Positions 1 through 29,764 of a stretch of 64,000 bases of DNA are shown one piece after another; within the stretch, counting starts at the first letter, position 1, and every line of letters starts with the position of its first letter. Origin of the DNA: Euptelea pleiosperma (taxonomy: Eukaryota; Streptophyta; Magnoliopsida; Ranunculales; Eupteleaceae); NCBI GenBank assembly GCA_035048495.1, contig CM068545.1, positions 10,963,958 to 11,027,957 of the forward strand, read 5' to 3'. Under the pieces are notes generated by a model. It worked only from the letters and a program-made list of their open reading frames with translations, searched no databases and had not been told where the DNA came from. A program made the position numbers and the translations under genes.

Positions 1-64
1 GGGAACACAGAATGCTTGAAATCCTAAAAATTAGGTACATAGAAAATTTCATGCCAATGGTAAG

Positions 65-17155
<17,091 letters not shown>

Positions 17156-17391
17156 AAGCTGCTACTAGTGAGAGAGTAAAGGAGGAGATGGAAGCAGGAA
17201 GTAGGAACTGCAGGATACAGTGTGTGATCCTTTAAACAGTTTGAGAATTGAGACGAGACCCGTCTCAGTCATGGGGTCAATTGGTGGCAAGTGTCAACAA
17301 CACCGCACATACTTTTGTCAGGTAATACTTACCCTACCCGACTCTTTAATGTTGATTTTTCGGCTGGAAATCTTTTGAACTAGGTTCAGAC

Positions 17392-17828
17392 CAAGGTTTA
17401 AACGAGGCCGTTTTAACGGTTAAACGGACTGGGGGCGTTACCGTTTAAACGGCCGTTAAAACGGATTGAAACGGTCAGGGACAAAAATGGAAAAAAAAAC
17501 GGAATTAAACGGATTTTAACGATTTTAATGGATTTTAACGGAAAAAAAACGGAAAAAGTGGATCTGAAATTCAAATTTTGAAATTTGAAAATTTAAAAAA
17601 AAAAACGGAATTTAACAGATTTAAACGGATTTTAATGGAATTAAACGGTTTTAACGGCCGTTTTTTTCACAAAATTTTTCCAAATTAAACGGCTGTTTAA
17701 ACGATTTTAACGGCCGTTAAAACAAAAAAAACGGCTGTTTTTTTCAAAACCGATAAAACGGGTTTAAACGGTTTAAACGGAAATGGGCTTAGGGCGTTAC
17801 CGTTTAAACGGCCGTTTTTAAAACCATG
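17392..17828. mobile_element. hAT-like MITE, 8-bp target duplication GTTCAGAC
   Basis: Starts CAAGGTTTAAA and ends TTTTAAAACCATG, flanked by GTTCAGAC at 17384-17391 and 17829-17836. The interior is made of GGCCGTTTAAACGG-like words. The paralogous place upstream of gene D (about 46760-46775) lacks it, giving an empty site. Confidence 0.9.
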
Positions 17829-18421
17829 GTTCAGACAGTTGAATTGTGTTCAAGATTTGTGCGGTGTGAATCATGCTTTAAATTAAAGTTATAACGGTAA
17901 CGTCCAAACTTCGTTATGTTATTTCGACAAACTCCCTAAACTGAAAACGGAGGGAAATAACGACTGTTATTTTGAAAAATAAAAATACATGAACGCTATC
18001 TTAACTGGTAACGTTTTAAATGAGAGTAATGATCACATGGGCCGGGGTCCATGGACGCATCCACGGTGCCTTTTGTTGGCAATTTCTAATTAGTTGCCAA
18101 GATACCTCGGGCTGTGCAGTAGCTTTTCAATTTAATGCTCAAATGCAGTATTTTAATTATATTATATTAGTTTCTAAATAAGAAGATTAACTTACCAAAA
18201 ATAATAGGAAAAACTCGATTCTTCTCCAACTCTCCCCTACCGGCGTCTTCTTTCACGCCGTTAGTGGAAGGACATGATCCATATTGGATGAAGGGTAAGT
18301 TCACTTAGATGGGCGCTCCCCCTGTGCCAGTTCACGTTACTTAACACCTCTACCTCACCTTCTTCCTCTCTTATTCTTTTATTTTTTTTCCATTTATTTC
18401 AATTATTACGGTAGTTTGGAT

Positions 18422-18822
18422 CAAGGTTTAAAAAACGGCCGTTATAACGAAAATAACAGCCACTATAACGGATTCGGACCTACCCCGTTACGTTATGTAC
18501 CGTTAAAACGCCCAAAAAATAACGACCGTTATAACGAAAATAACGACCGTTATTTTCTGGAAATTTTTATGAAAAAAAACGGCCGTTATTTTCTTTTTTT
18601 CCATTATATTCCATTTTTTTTCCACTATTTTCCATTTTTGAAAATTTGAAATTCAAATTTTGAATTCAAAATTTGAATTATAGCACCATTTTTTCCTTTT
18701 TTTTTTTCGTTATTTCCCCATTTTTTTCCATTTTTGCCCTTGAGCGTTTTTTTTCGTTATAACGGAAAAAACGGTAACGCCCCAGTCCGTTATACCATTA
18801 TAACGGTTCACTTTAAACCTTG
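18422..18822. mobile_element. hAT-like MITE nested in the MULE, target duplication GTTTGGAT
   Basis: Ends CAAGGTTTAAA and TTTAAACCTTG, flanked by GTTTGGAT at 18414-18421 and 18823-18830. Its presence inside the 1.6-kb MULE shows it inserted after the MULE sequence was assembled. Confidence 0.92.
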
Positions 18823-18883
18823 GTTTGGATCACCATTTTGGAGAGAACAATAATTCTGATGGGCCAAAGCAAGATGAGAAGAA

Positions 18884-19076
18884 TAACTTATTTTGTGGTC
18901 TATCGTTCAAGAAATAACACTTATTCATACTCTGAAACATTTCCTAAGGAACCCAATCCGTGTTGGGATCGAGTTGCAACTGCAGCTCCGAGGGAGACCG
19001 TGAACCAATGTAAGAAGAAATTTGCGTTGCTAAAGGAGAACTTCAGGCGCAAAAAAAAAAGTGGATTAGTGAGTTA
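18884..19076 (+). pseudogene. Possible captured Myb/SANT-like exon fragment inside the MULE
   Basis: The plus strand reads about 64 residues including SRNNTYSYSETFPKEPNPC, WDRVATAAPRETVNQCKKKF and ALLKENFRRKKK. The spacing of Trp, Ala and Cys-Lys residues and the basic helix resemble a Myb/SANT-like repeat, as in Zuotin-related or DIV/RAD-type proteins. There is no start, no flanking exons and no full domain, and the upstream part is cut by the nested MITE. This would be a host gene fragment carried by the element. The family call is tentative; the protein-like character is clearer than the identity. Confidence 0.4.
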
Positions 19077-19701
19077 GGTTTGTTTGTGATAGTGCAGCAA
19101 AGTTGACTGAAGCCTTTAAGATAAGGTTGTTATTGCTTATAAGATGAAATGTGATTCTTTTTTTCTCTTGAAGATAGAATTAGGCAAAGTTACATCACGC
19201 AGGGAAGAGCACTTTCTTTTTCTACAGTAGCTCTTGTTGTTATGACCAGCCAATTATACTTGTAAATTTTGAAAGGGAGAGGTCTTGAGATTGATGCATT
19301 TTCAGAGATTTTCCAATTAATTCAATTCTTACAGTTGATTGGATCGAGAATTGCTAAGAGTGTATGCTCTCAACAGCTTGACGTTGGGAGGCAACAGAGA
19401 AAAAAGAAGAAGACGAAAGGTTTTTTTCTATTTTTTTGGTAAGTTAATTTTTTGATTTATGTAAAAATTAAAATAATATAATTAAATAGTTAAAATACTG
19501 TATTTGAGCATTAAATTGGAATGCTACTACGCAGCCCGATGTATCTTGGCAACTAATTAGAAATTGCCTACAATAGGCACAATGGACACGTCCATGGACC
19601 CCAGCCCATGTGATCATCACTCTTTAAATGATCCGTTGTAATGGTATAAGGGACCATTTAAGACCTTGGTGTGAATCTCTAGGACCATCGGAGGTGTTAA
19701 G

Positions 19702-20132
19702 CAAGGTTTAAAGGAGGCTGTTTTAATGGTTAAACGGACTGGGGGCGTTACCGTTTAAACGGCCGTTAAAAAGGATTGAAACGGCCAGGGGCAAAAATAG
19801 AAAAAATTGAATTAAACGGATTTTAACACATAAAAAGGACAAAATGGCGCTGAAATTCAAATTTTGAAATTTAAAATTAAAAGAAAAATAGAATTCAACA
19901 GAAATTAAACGGATTTTAACGGATTTATCGGCCGTTATTTTTTACAAAATTTTTCAGAACTAAACAGCTGTTTAAACGATTTTAACGGCCTTTTAACGGC
20001 CGTTTAAACAAAAAAACAGCCGTTTTATTCAAAACGGATCAAACGTGTTTAAACGGTTTTAACGGAAAAGGCTTGGGGCGTTACAGTTTAAACGGCCGTT
20101 AAAACCGTTTAAACGGCAGTTTTTAAACCATG
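19702..20132. mobile_element. hAT-like MITE, target duplication GTGYTAAG
   Basis: Ends CAAGGTTTAAA and TTTTAAACCATG, flanked by GTGTTAAG (19694-19701) and GTGCTAAG (20133-20140), 7 of 8 identical. The paralogous segment at 50585-50600 reads GGTGTTAAGTTACTGG uninterrupted, an empty site. Confidence 0.88.
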
Positions 20133-20368
20133 GTGCTAAGTTCCTGGGGATGATAGTGACTGCTCTGGAATAACAGGGAGCGTCTTTGAAAAAACGATTG
20201 TTCCATGTGGAGCCGAGAAAAAACTAGCTGGCCCGGGGACCTTCAATCTCCAAAAATGTTTGACACGTTTAACCACCCTTAACCAACTAACCAAGGGGTT
20301 AACACGGGTTCGGTTTAGGCCATGATGTACCTGTCAGATTTTGGCTGCGACAAGCAAATTTTTTCGCG

Positions 20369-20690
20369 TTCCATGTGTACCTTGGAAACGTGGAAACCAC
20401 GACAACAGGTGGAAATTATAGGAACCATGGTTCTTCAAAGTCTAGTGACACCATGGTTCAAAGTCTCTGTTGGGTGATTTGGATTGGGATCGGAACCCAC
20501 CGATCCAGACCAGGCTCTGTCTCGCCTTCTTGTTCCATGTGTACTTTGGAAACATGGAAACCACGACAACATGTGGAAATTATAGCAACCACGGTTCTTC
20601 TTCAAAGTCTCCATGGCTCAAAGTCTCTGTCGGGTGATCTGGATTGAGATCGGAGCCCACCTATCCAAACCAGGCTCTGTCTCGCCCTAA
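20369..20690. repeat. Two tandem units of about 160 bp
   Basis: Each unit runs from CCATGTGTACYTTGGAAAC through CACGACAACA, GGTTCTTC, GTCTCTGTYGGGTGAT to CCAGGCTCTGTCTCGCC. The same two-unit array is at 50834-51143, so the tandem event preceded the large duplication. No coding function is evident. Confidence 0.85.
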
Positions 20691-21104
20691 GATCATTGCT
20701 TCACGGAGGATTAATGCCCCTAATTCCATGAAATTCAAGTAGGCAAATTCCGAAATCTAACCTAACATAGGACGACGCCTTCTTTTAATCCAAGTATGGG
20801 CTAACTCCTTACTAGAGTGTATTCCACTGTCTTGGGCGAGATAGGCCGATCCTGTTCTGGATTAGACCAATCCGGATCGGGATCGGAGACCACAATCCAG
20901 CCTCTGATCCCAAGATTTCGAACCACGATAGCAACTGGTTCTTGTGGTTTCTCCAAGAACCAGTTACTATACTTCGGAGTATGCAAATATGGCCAGAACA
21001 AGTAACAACTAAACCCCTGGTTAACATAGGTTAAGGAGATAGGTTGAAGGTGTTGTTGTTACGGCCACATTTGCATATTAGATTTTTCCAAGTAAAACTT
21101 GCCT

Positions 21105-21460
21105 GACCACCGACAGTTAGGGAAGCCCTGACCACCTATAATATGAACCACGTGGTATACTCTTGGAGGACACCGACCGTATGGATGTTTGGCCAATCCC
21201 TAATGGACCTACAAACCAAATATCAGCCTGATTAATGATTTCAAACCTTTGGATCTTTGTACGCAAATAATGGGTAAATAATTCTCAAATTCCTACAGTT
21301 ACAATCAACCTATGAAAATGACTTCAACCGAAGCTTAGAAATCACTGATCGATCGGGTTGATTTTGGGCTTATAGGTCCACCTAGGGATTGACCAAACAT
21401 CTATACGGTCAGTGTCCTCTAAGAAATTGCCACGTGGCTTATATTGTGGTTGGTCAGGTA
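21105..21460. mobile_element. MITE family 1, full-length copy
   Basis: Left arm CACGTGGTATACTCTTGGAGG and GACCGTATGGATGTTTGGCC; right arm GACCAAACATCTATACGGTC and GCCACGTGGCTTATATTG. The middle has the typical ATCAGCCTGATTAATGATT and its partner. The paralogous copy is at 51560-51880. Confidence 0.75.
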
Positions 21461-21555
21461 AGATTTACTCATATTTTTCCATTTCTTAGTGTGTGGATTC
21501 ATAGGTCAATTCAGGCGAATGAGTGCCACGTGAAAGGTTGGTGATTGAAGGAGAG

Positions 21556-21727
21556 TCACGATCATATGGTCTGGGTCCATGTGGTGCCCAACTGCTGGAA
21601 TATTTTGATTGGTGCTGCACTAATATTTTATTATATTTAAATTTATATTTTTTTAGCTGAAAGTGTGTAACACCAATCAAAATGTGCCAGCAGTTGGGCA
21701 CCAAATGGACCCAGGACCATATGATCA
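21556..21727. mobile_element. Small foldback MITE (GATCATATGG type)
   Basis: Arms of about 55 bp: GATCATATGGTCTGGGTCCA at the left and TGGACCCAGGACCATATGATC at the right, enclosing an AT-rich centre. The copy in the other unit is at 52018-52152 and has lost part of the arm. Confidence 0.7.
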
Positions 21728-23400
21728 CCACTCAGAAATTATAGCAACTGGTTCTTGTAGATTCTGCAGAAATTACCATTCAGGCTAAGAAATTAGTGTG
21801 TAGATCCATAGGTCAGTTCGGACGAAAGAGTGCCACATGAAAGGCTGGTGAAAGGTAGAAAGAGAGTCACTTGGGGTCACTAACACTAGTCACCAAAATT
21901 GATTTCGAAGTTATTGGCCATATAAATTTTTTACTGATCGAGGATCTTAAAATCTATGTGAAGCATAGCTCTAGCATGTATAAGGTGCGGGAGAGAATAA
22001 GATCCCAGAACGCGAGGAGTAGCCAATTTAAAGCAAGGATGAAAGTCTCGGGATCGGTGGGCCCTGATCCCGATCTGGATCGGTTTGGATTGGACCAGGA
22101 TCGGCCCATCTCGCCCAGGACAACATGTAGAAAAACAGCAACGTCTAAACTTGGAATAATCATAACTCAATAACAGGGTGATCTCAGAGGCTATGGGACC
22201 CACAATGCCTATGACACAAAATTCTAGATCTGTCATGATGAAACTAGATTTTCTATGCATAAAACATAGCCCAATTCTAACAAATTGTAGCAATAAGGAT
22301 GCATGTGGCTTTCTATTCTAGAAACTAGACTCAAAGAGTACTCAAGGTTTTTATGTTTTTGAGAAAACCTAATTCTGAGTACTAGGATCTGTTTGGGGGA
22401 TGCTTCTATCCAGTGGACTTGCAAAAATAGTCCAAACCTGAGCTTTAATCGAGGGGTTACGATTACTCAAAAAATCTAATTCTGTACTAACCGTTTGGCC
22501 CATCCAAGATGAACTTACATACCAAAATTCAAACTTACATGCACAAATCCAATGGCTAGAAATTACCATCTGGCAACAAAGAATGCTTGAAAATCCTAAA
22601 TATTAAGTACATAGGAAAGTTTATACCAACAGTAAGTTATCGGCCTTCGACATTTGTTATGGAGCATATATTATTACTCTGTGAAGACGAACCAGATTCC
22701 ATTGAACTCTTCCCTAGAATAAATGCAGGTTGTTTGGGAGTAGGAAGAGTTGTTTCACTACCAAGCATGAAAACTATTGAAGACATGGTTGGCCTATCAT
22801 TTGCATGTTCTTGAACACAAAGGAGCCCGATGTGGATGCATCTCATCACTTCATGTGGGGAATATGAATCAGCCAATCTCGGATCAATTAATGTCTCTCC
22901 TTTTCCATCGTTCCACAATTGCCATGCCTGATAGAATCTCAGAGTGTTACAAAAAAATAAAGAGATTGAACCTCTAATATATGTATATAAAGAGAGAAGA
23001 AATGCTTAAAATGAAGGAAATTGAATAATTGTATGCTTACATAACCCAGAAGGTTTAGGGGTTGTTCAAGACGATAAAGGCTACTGTTCCTCTTACTTCT
23101 TACAATCTCTAATAACATGACACCGAAACTGAAAACATCGGATTTCTCAGAAAATATCCCTTCCATAGCGTACTCTGGGGACATATATCCACTGCATATA
23201 TTGATTACGAAAGAACATACATTAAAAGTATGAAGATGAGAATGAGACAAAGCTCTCAAGAGCATGGATTGGATCGGAAGTTGAAATATGCTTTCAAGGA
23301 AAAATGCTTAAATGGTCTGATGCTAACCGGTAACGTAATTGTATAACTTAACCTATGAAAACACTTACTGTTCAACTCAAGGAAGAGCTAGTACTTACTA

Positions 23401-23640
<240 letters not shown>

Positions 23641-25001
23641 TTATAGCAGTTAAATTATATTAGCAACAAATCTAGGTAGCAAACTTGAGTTTTGGTTTCA
23701 AAATGTGACAAAAAATATGGATGTATCTTAGTATAAAATGATTCTCGAATCATGTGAAGGAGTACATCTTAGGGCTGTCACAATATGGTTCATGAATGCA
23801 TGCTTTGAAACACAGTAGCATTCTCTAAAGACATCCCATTCCAAACTTTTTTTCTACAGTTCTCGTGCATGTTCGAATAGTGTCTCCTATAGGTAATTTC
23901 CAATTAGATTTGTATGATTTTCAATTAATGTCACCAGAGCTGTGATTTTCTTGGTGTTCTCTTCTCAAATAATTATAGATCGGAAAGTTCTGAGTTCTCA
24001 AGAGGTGTTATTCAGATAAAAAGATCAATGATTGGAAAAGTATGATTATGATTAAAGTATAAAAATAATCAAGTGTGTGTTAAGGTGAACAAACCGAAAA
24101 GAAAGACATCCAAGCTTTTGTTTGGCATGAACTCATAAAGCAACATCTTTTCTTCACCCGCAACGCAACAACCGACAAGCCTAACAAGATTCCTGTGCTG
24201 AAGTTTGGAAATCAATACAACTTCATTCTTAAACTCTTCCATGCCTTGCCCAGAGCTTTTGGAAAGTCGCTTCACAGCTACTTCTTGTCCATCTGGTAAT
24301 TTTCCCTAAAGAAATCAACAAATTAATAGATATTTTTCAAGGAAAACCACCCCTATTGGTTTTGGTTTAAAAGACTACCTTGAAAACAGGGCCAAAGCCC
24401 CCCTCCCCTAGCTTATTTTCGGTAGAGAAGTTGTTTGTAGCAATCACAATGGTACTCAAGTCGAATAATCGAAGTTCTGGATTTTCTACTTGCTCCCCAC
24501 CATCTATCAGCATACTTGCCCCTGGAAAGTTTGTAGAGGTCTCTATAGTTTTATACAAATCAAACACCTCTACCAGAAGGGAAAATATAAATGCAAATTA
24601 TTTTTTTTTTTCCTCATTCCAACAAGGTGTAAAGAAGATTGGCGTAGTTACCTCTTTTTTTTGCCTTCCATCTATACAAAATGTATGCTAAGGCACCCAT
24701 GGTGAGCGTTACTGTAAGTGTTATGGGTACGTATGATAAAAGATAACTTTATTTTTTTCTTTGTACCTGTTTTCCAAAGGAATAATGGTCAGTTTTAGAT
24801 CCATCCTATTGATATGAAGTAAATTTATCAGAATTTAGCAATAATACCAGGATATTCTTACACAGATTTTTACTTGGGGAGGTAGTAAAATTAAGATGTA
24901 AAGAACTAATAAATCATATTAAGTCCTTTCTTATAAATGTCAGTTTGAGACATAATTGGTTTTGCAAATGATTTGTGAGTATCAGAAAATGAAATCTATT
25001 A

Positions 25002-28000
25002 TCTATACTAAAGCTCGACACTGCTGACGTGGCGTTCTCTCCATCTTTTTTCCAACGATTTTTTCAAAAATACCCTTACTACAAAAAATGAATCATATTT
25101 AAGTAGTTGTAAAACTTACTTTAAGTAATCTATAAAAAATGAATCATATTTAAGGATTTGTAAAACTTTCCTAACTCTCATCTTTCCCAAAACGTCTCTA
25201 CATTTGTCACTTTAAGTAATCTACCTAAAAATGAATCATATTTAAAGATTTGTAAAACTTTCCTAACTCTCATCTTTCCTAAAACGTCTCTACTTCTAAA
25301 CGTCTCCATGTATTCCAAAACATCTCTCATTTCTTCTAAAACGTTCCTACTTACCAAAACGTCAACCCATTGAAATCTCTCTTCCATATCAACTTTTTTT
25401 AGCAACAAACCTTCTCTTTTATGAGTTTTGCAGATTGGGGTCCCTCTCTACTTTCTTTGTTTCGATTTTGGTTCTCCTGTAAGTGACTTTCTATGATTTG
25501 GGTTTTTTATTTTTTGTAGATGCCCAGGTTAGCAAGAAGAAGATCCTTTGTGATTCTCAGAATGGCTGCTCATCGATTGATCATAAAAAATATCATTTTT
25601 TGCCCCAAAAGTAATGAAAGTAGAGAAGGTTGGAAGAGAGATGGGAAGCCTGCCAAAGAAAATACATCGGATGAGGTGCTGTCGTCGGAGATGACAATTT
25701 CGGTGTGATGAGGAGAAGAGGCGGAGAGAGACAGAAAAGAGATGTTCGTAGTCGTACCACATTTATACTTTGACATGCATGGTTCATAATGGCGTCTTCA
25801 AGTCAGGTATCCCTGATACCGCTACCTTCACCTTCTTACAAGCTCGTGATTTTTTTTTTTTGTATAATATCAGGTATGGATTGGCTCCATCCATGTGATT
25901 TTCAACTTCTGACCCATGCATGATTGTGGATCACGTGTTATGTGACCCAGAGTATTATGCTGTTTTTCTTTCAATTTTATTATCACATGGTTAAGATGAA
26001 GTTACTCTCATCTTCAGTATCCTGGTGTTGTAGAAGATGTCAGAGTTTGTAGATATAAGCAACTGATATTCATTAACTATAATCTTAAAGAAAGAGGGGA
26101 TGTATCTTAACCATCATATCAATGGATCATCCTTTGTATTGGCTATTAACCGCACAAAACGGGTGCTCCATTCCCTTTTCGACACCCATTTTTTTTGCGT
26201 CGACATCCCAAGAGTTGCACCATTAGAGAAGAATCAACGCACTACCACCAATCCGCTTGGCCAAATGGTTACCGGACACCCTTTTTGCGGTGGAGAACGT
26301 GGGGCATGCTTGGAGGCTCATGTGGGGTGTTGTGACATGGAGACATGTGGGTTGCTGTCACAGTTTGTGATTCGTCTGTGAAGGAGGTGGCTTGTGGTAG
26401 TCAGTGCAAGTCCACTCTGTCGTGTAAACTAAAATAAATAAACAAATAACTTCAAAATTTTAGTCATTTGTTTTTATGTTTGATATTATGAGAATTTGAT
26501 GGATTAGGGATTTTGATATTTGGTGACTTGGTGTAGATATCTTTGTCCATAACCGTTTCGGGAGGCCAACATTGAATTTCTTAAGTCGAACGGGATTCGG
26601 CTTTTTCAATTTGGGATCGATGGATGTAAGGTAAGTTTTTGATCATTGATTCCTTTATTATGAGTTATTTGCATTGAAACTTGATTGGGTTTAATGTAAT
26701 TAGGTTAAATTGTTTGTTTGGATGAGTTCATGAAGCAAGTGTAGCTGTTATAATCTGACCTACTTTCGACTTTGATCATTGGACTTGATGCAAGATAGAT
26801 TAATCCAGCATGTCTAGAGACCTTGACGATTGAACATGAGATATGGGTGAAGTGAGTAATTGGACAAATGTGCTTGGATCATATTAAAAGAAATGAGAAT
26901 TCTAAAAAAGATTATTGGCACTTTAAATCATTGATTTGAAGCGGGATTAAATGGGATATGGCATTACAGTGTTGGAAAAATAGGTTTTGAGAATGTCAGA
27001 TTCTCATCTCGGAGTGATTAAGATTGGTTCAACTGTAATTATTTTATATTTGATCTGACATTAATCCATTGACCAACAGTTCCTAAATTCTAATGGATTT
27101 ATTGCTTATCATGTTTAGTTCTGTGGTTTTGCTTCACATGGGATTTAATTGATATTGTTCCCCAAAAATTAATATCAAACATCTTTTATCGTTCCAAATC
27201 AAATATGTCATCCATATACGAGTTCTCTATACCTAAATATATCATCACAGAGATTGTAATTCAGCAAAATTGTTCAACTAAAACAACTACTACACGTCAT
27301 TTTTGTACGAAAACCAATGGTTTGTTGATTTTACATCTATAATAGCAGTCACTACCTGTGCAAATCAAATTCCAACAAACTTCTTGGATTTATTTTTGAA
27401 AACATTGTGAGTCCGAGTAACCAGACAAAAGTCACAAAATACATGTCCTTAAGCACAAAATCTTGACACAGACAATTGAATGTGCCCCACCTAGAGGATT
27501 GTCTTAGCACAAAATTAACATGATTGCATGATTTGTTATCTGATTTGTAGATACTTTTTTGGAATGTTACTAAAAAAATTTCATTGTCCAAAGGAATATA
27601 GTACAATTAAATGGTTATATCATCTGATTATATTGATTTTTTTTGCCCTACAGAACTCTTATGTAATCAAATGTTGGGTCCTGATCTTCTCACAGCTTGC
27701 AGACTTCGCTTTAGAATTTTAGGTTGGTAACTGCTCACATATCAAGGTCTACAATGTGTTTTCTGCATGTTGATCGAGCATTGTTAGTCAATAGGTGGTT
27801 TGACTTACATTTACCAGAAGGTCAGCGGAGAATAGAAGTTTAACGGTAGAATTATTAGTTTTTAATGAATTTGATTGGTTTTGTAGAAGAATGCAAGTTG
27901 GGATCTATATTTAGTATAGATTTTTTAGATGTAGTTTATATTGGTTTTTGATGGGTAGCTAAAGAACTCGAGTTACATTTTCTGGGTATAATTGGGTTGA

Positions 28001-28251
28001 TCTTGATGAAGTTTCTATTTCTTAGATATGTTTGCAGATTAATTAATGGAGTTTGCATCTGATATTGGTTTTTAGAATGTGAATTGCTCATTTGGGATTT
28101 GATGAAAGGTGGGTTCTTCTTTTCGTGGTTTCATATTAATTTTTTTTTTCGTAAGCAATTTCATGTGTCGTTGATACTTTGATAAATGGGTTATTAATTT
28201 TATCTTAACATTTTAAATAACCCGTGCTTTAGCACGGGTATAAATTACTAG
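25002..28251 (+). mobile_element. Non-autonomous Helitron in intron 1 of gene B
   Basis: Begins TCTATACTAAAGC after an A and ends with a hairpin (CCCGTGC, loop TTTA, GCACGGG), AT-rich spacer and CTAG before a T: the structural marks of a plant Helitron, which inserts between A and T without target duplication. The host sequence left (TCAGAAAATGAAATCTATTA) and right (TTATGCTTCTAAGGGTCATG) rejoin to match the uninterrupted introns of gene A (about 2400-2440) and gene F (about 58338-58370). No Rep/helicase ORF is visible. Short unassigned ORFs occur at 25520-25708 and 26100-26381 (plus). An imperfect direct repeat of about 75-85 bp lies at 25125-25290. Confidence 0.88.
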
Positions 28252-29755
28252 TTATGCTTCTAAGGGTCATGAATGGATTGAGTGGGACTATGTTAAGGTT
28301 ATTTATGGGTTCTGCTTATGATTCACTCATGTGTGCAAACCATGGGGCCAACTCATGAGCTAATTCAATCCCACCAGGTCATGATACTGGGTTCGGGTCA
28401 TGTATATATAACGACACACAAAAAGGGAAATGCATTTTTTGAGTACAAGCTTCCAAAGTTCAAACTACTTCTCTACAGGGTCAAGGTTTCAAGTTTTATC
28501 GAGAGAGCGCACGCGTGGTGGAGAGCACATGTATCGCTTTGGTATACATGTTGACTTTTCTATTTTAGTAAGTTCTTCTTTTTTGTGTTTTAGATTAGTA
28601 GGTTTCTTTTGGGTTTCGATACGCTTTAGAAGGTCTTTGTTATAAATTTAAGATTAATAAGCGAGTTTTAGTCAAATTAGAAAATTACTATATATTTTTT
28701 TTTAAATTATTATTTCAGGAAAGTTGGGATTTTGTGATCTATAAATAAGGGTTGTAATTGGGACAAATTTCATTGTTATTGAATAGATGAATTTTATTAA
28801 AGTTTTTACTTCGTATTTTTTCCTTATGGATTTAAGGAATTTTTGTGCTTTTAGTAAAGACGGTGATCGATCTTCTTCCTTGGTTTGTTCTTCGTGATTG
28901 ACTTCACGTATTCCACTACATCAGGGTTAGACTCCATGAGTCCTCAAGCAAATAAATGAGCAAGCCACTTTTTTTTGGCTCAACAATTTTGGGATTAAGC
29001 CAATAAGAATTTAGGCCTATATTGACCACGAGCTTGGGTATCTGTTGGGATACAAGCAAAACCTTTCTTTAAATAGAAACAAACAAAAAGAGAATGGAAG
29101 TTGTTTCTTTATTTTAAAACCCTACTGGAGACAAAGATTGGCAAACTTCGTTGGGGTTGGGAAGAAGTTTCACCCAAACAAAGATGAATGTGTTAGGTGT
29201 TTTGCATTATGCAGGGATAATGTTATAGAAGGAATTAACTATTAATTAAGCCACAACTTTACGCGGGTCCAACTAATATATTGAGAAAATTCGTACAATT
29301 TGTGCTGCCCCCGACCAACATAGCTAATGGTGTTTTACTTCCGTACAAGTCCGTACAATTTGTGTTTGGATACAACTTGTATTGGGTACTTTGTGTATTT
29401 CATTATACTAGTGATTGATTATATATTCTCTAAAGAGATGTTGGGGTTTCACTAGTATATTGGGCGAGTGAGAGAGAGGAAACTAGTGTAACCCTAATTC
29501 TTTGGAGATAGTAAACATGCTTTTCTAACCCAGAAATGTGTATACTACAAAGCCACGATAATCTTCCGTGTTTATGTGATTAATTTTTTCTGTTCTCTAA
29601 TTTTGCTACTTCGTGGAAGTTTGATTTTCAACAACAATCCATAGATTTCAAACCAAGATGAGTCAAAACCTTGACAGTCGACCAAAGAGAAGAAAAATAA
29701 GAAAATAAAATTGAGAAAGGGGGAAGCTTGATTCTCTTGTGGGTAACCCTTGCAT
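28252..29755. other. Gene B intron 1 remainder, no gene seen
   Basis: The part 28252-28560 matches gene F intron 1 (58360-58890), with the shared landmarks CAAACCATG, CACCAGGTCATGA and CACACAAAAAGG, so it is ancestral intron. From about 28560 to 29755 I recognise nothing: AT-rich DNA with a short non-descript ORF at 29045-29245. Confidence 0.6.
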
Positions 29756-29764
29756 ATATAATTA

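Larger units (their letters stand above)
18024..19622. mobile_element. Mutator-like element, non-autonomous, 9-bp target duplication TTTAAATGA (Pack-MULE-like)
   Basis: Long terminal inverted repeats of roughly 150 bp or more: left GAGTAATGATCACATGGGCC, right the complement of GAGTGATGATCACATGGGCT, both continuing through GGTCCATGGACG and GGCAATTTCTAATTAGTTGCC. The 9-bp duplication TTTAAATGA is at 18015-18023 and 19623-19631. Long TIRs with 9-bp duplications indicate a MULE. No transposase is visible. The interior holds a hAT MITE (18422-18822) and a possible captured gene piece (18884-19076). The paralogous segment at 50216-50230 reads GTTTTAAATGATCC without any insertion. Confidence 0.9.

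Noticed and set aside
26100..26381. 93-codon frame in the Helitron
   Set aside because: No Rep, helicase or RPA motif and no family recognised; kept only as a note in the Helitron entry.
25002..28251. Reading the 3.2-kb block as a CACTA or MULE element
   Set aside because: No terminal inverted repeat or target duplication; TC start, 3' hairpin, CTAG end and A/T insertion site fit a Helitron.
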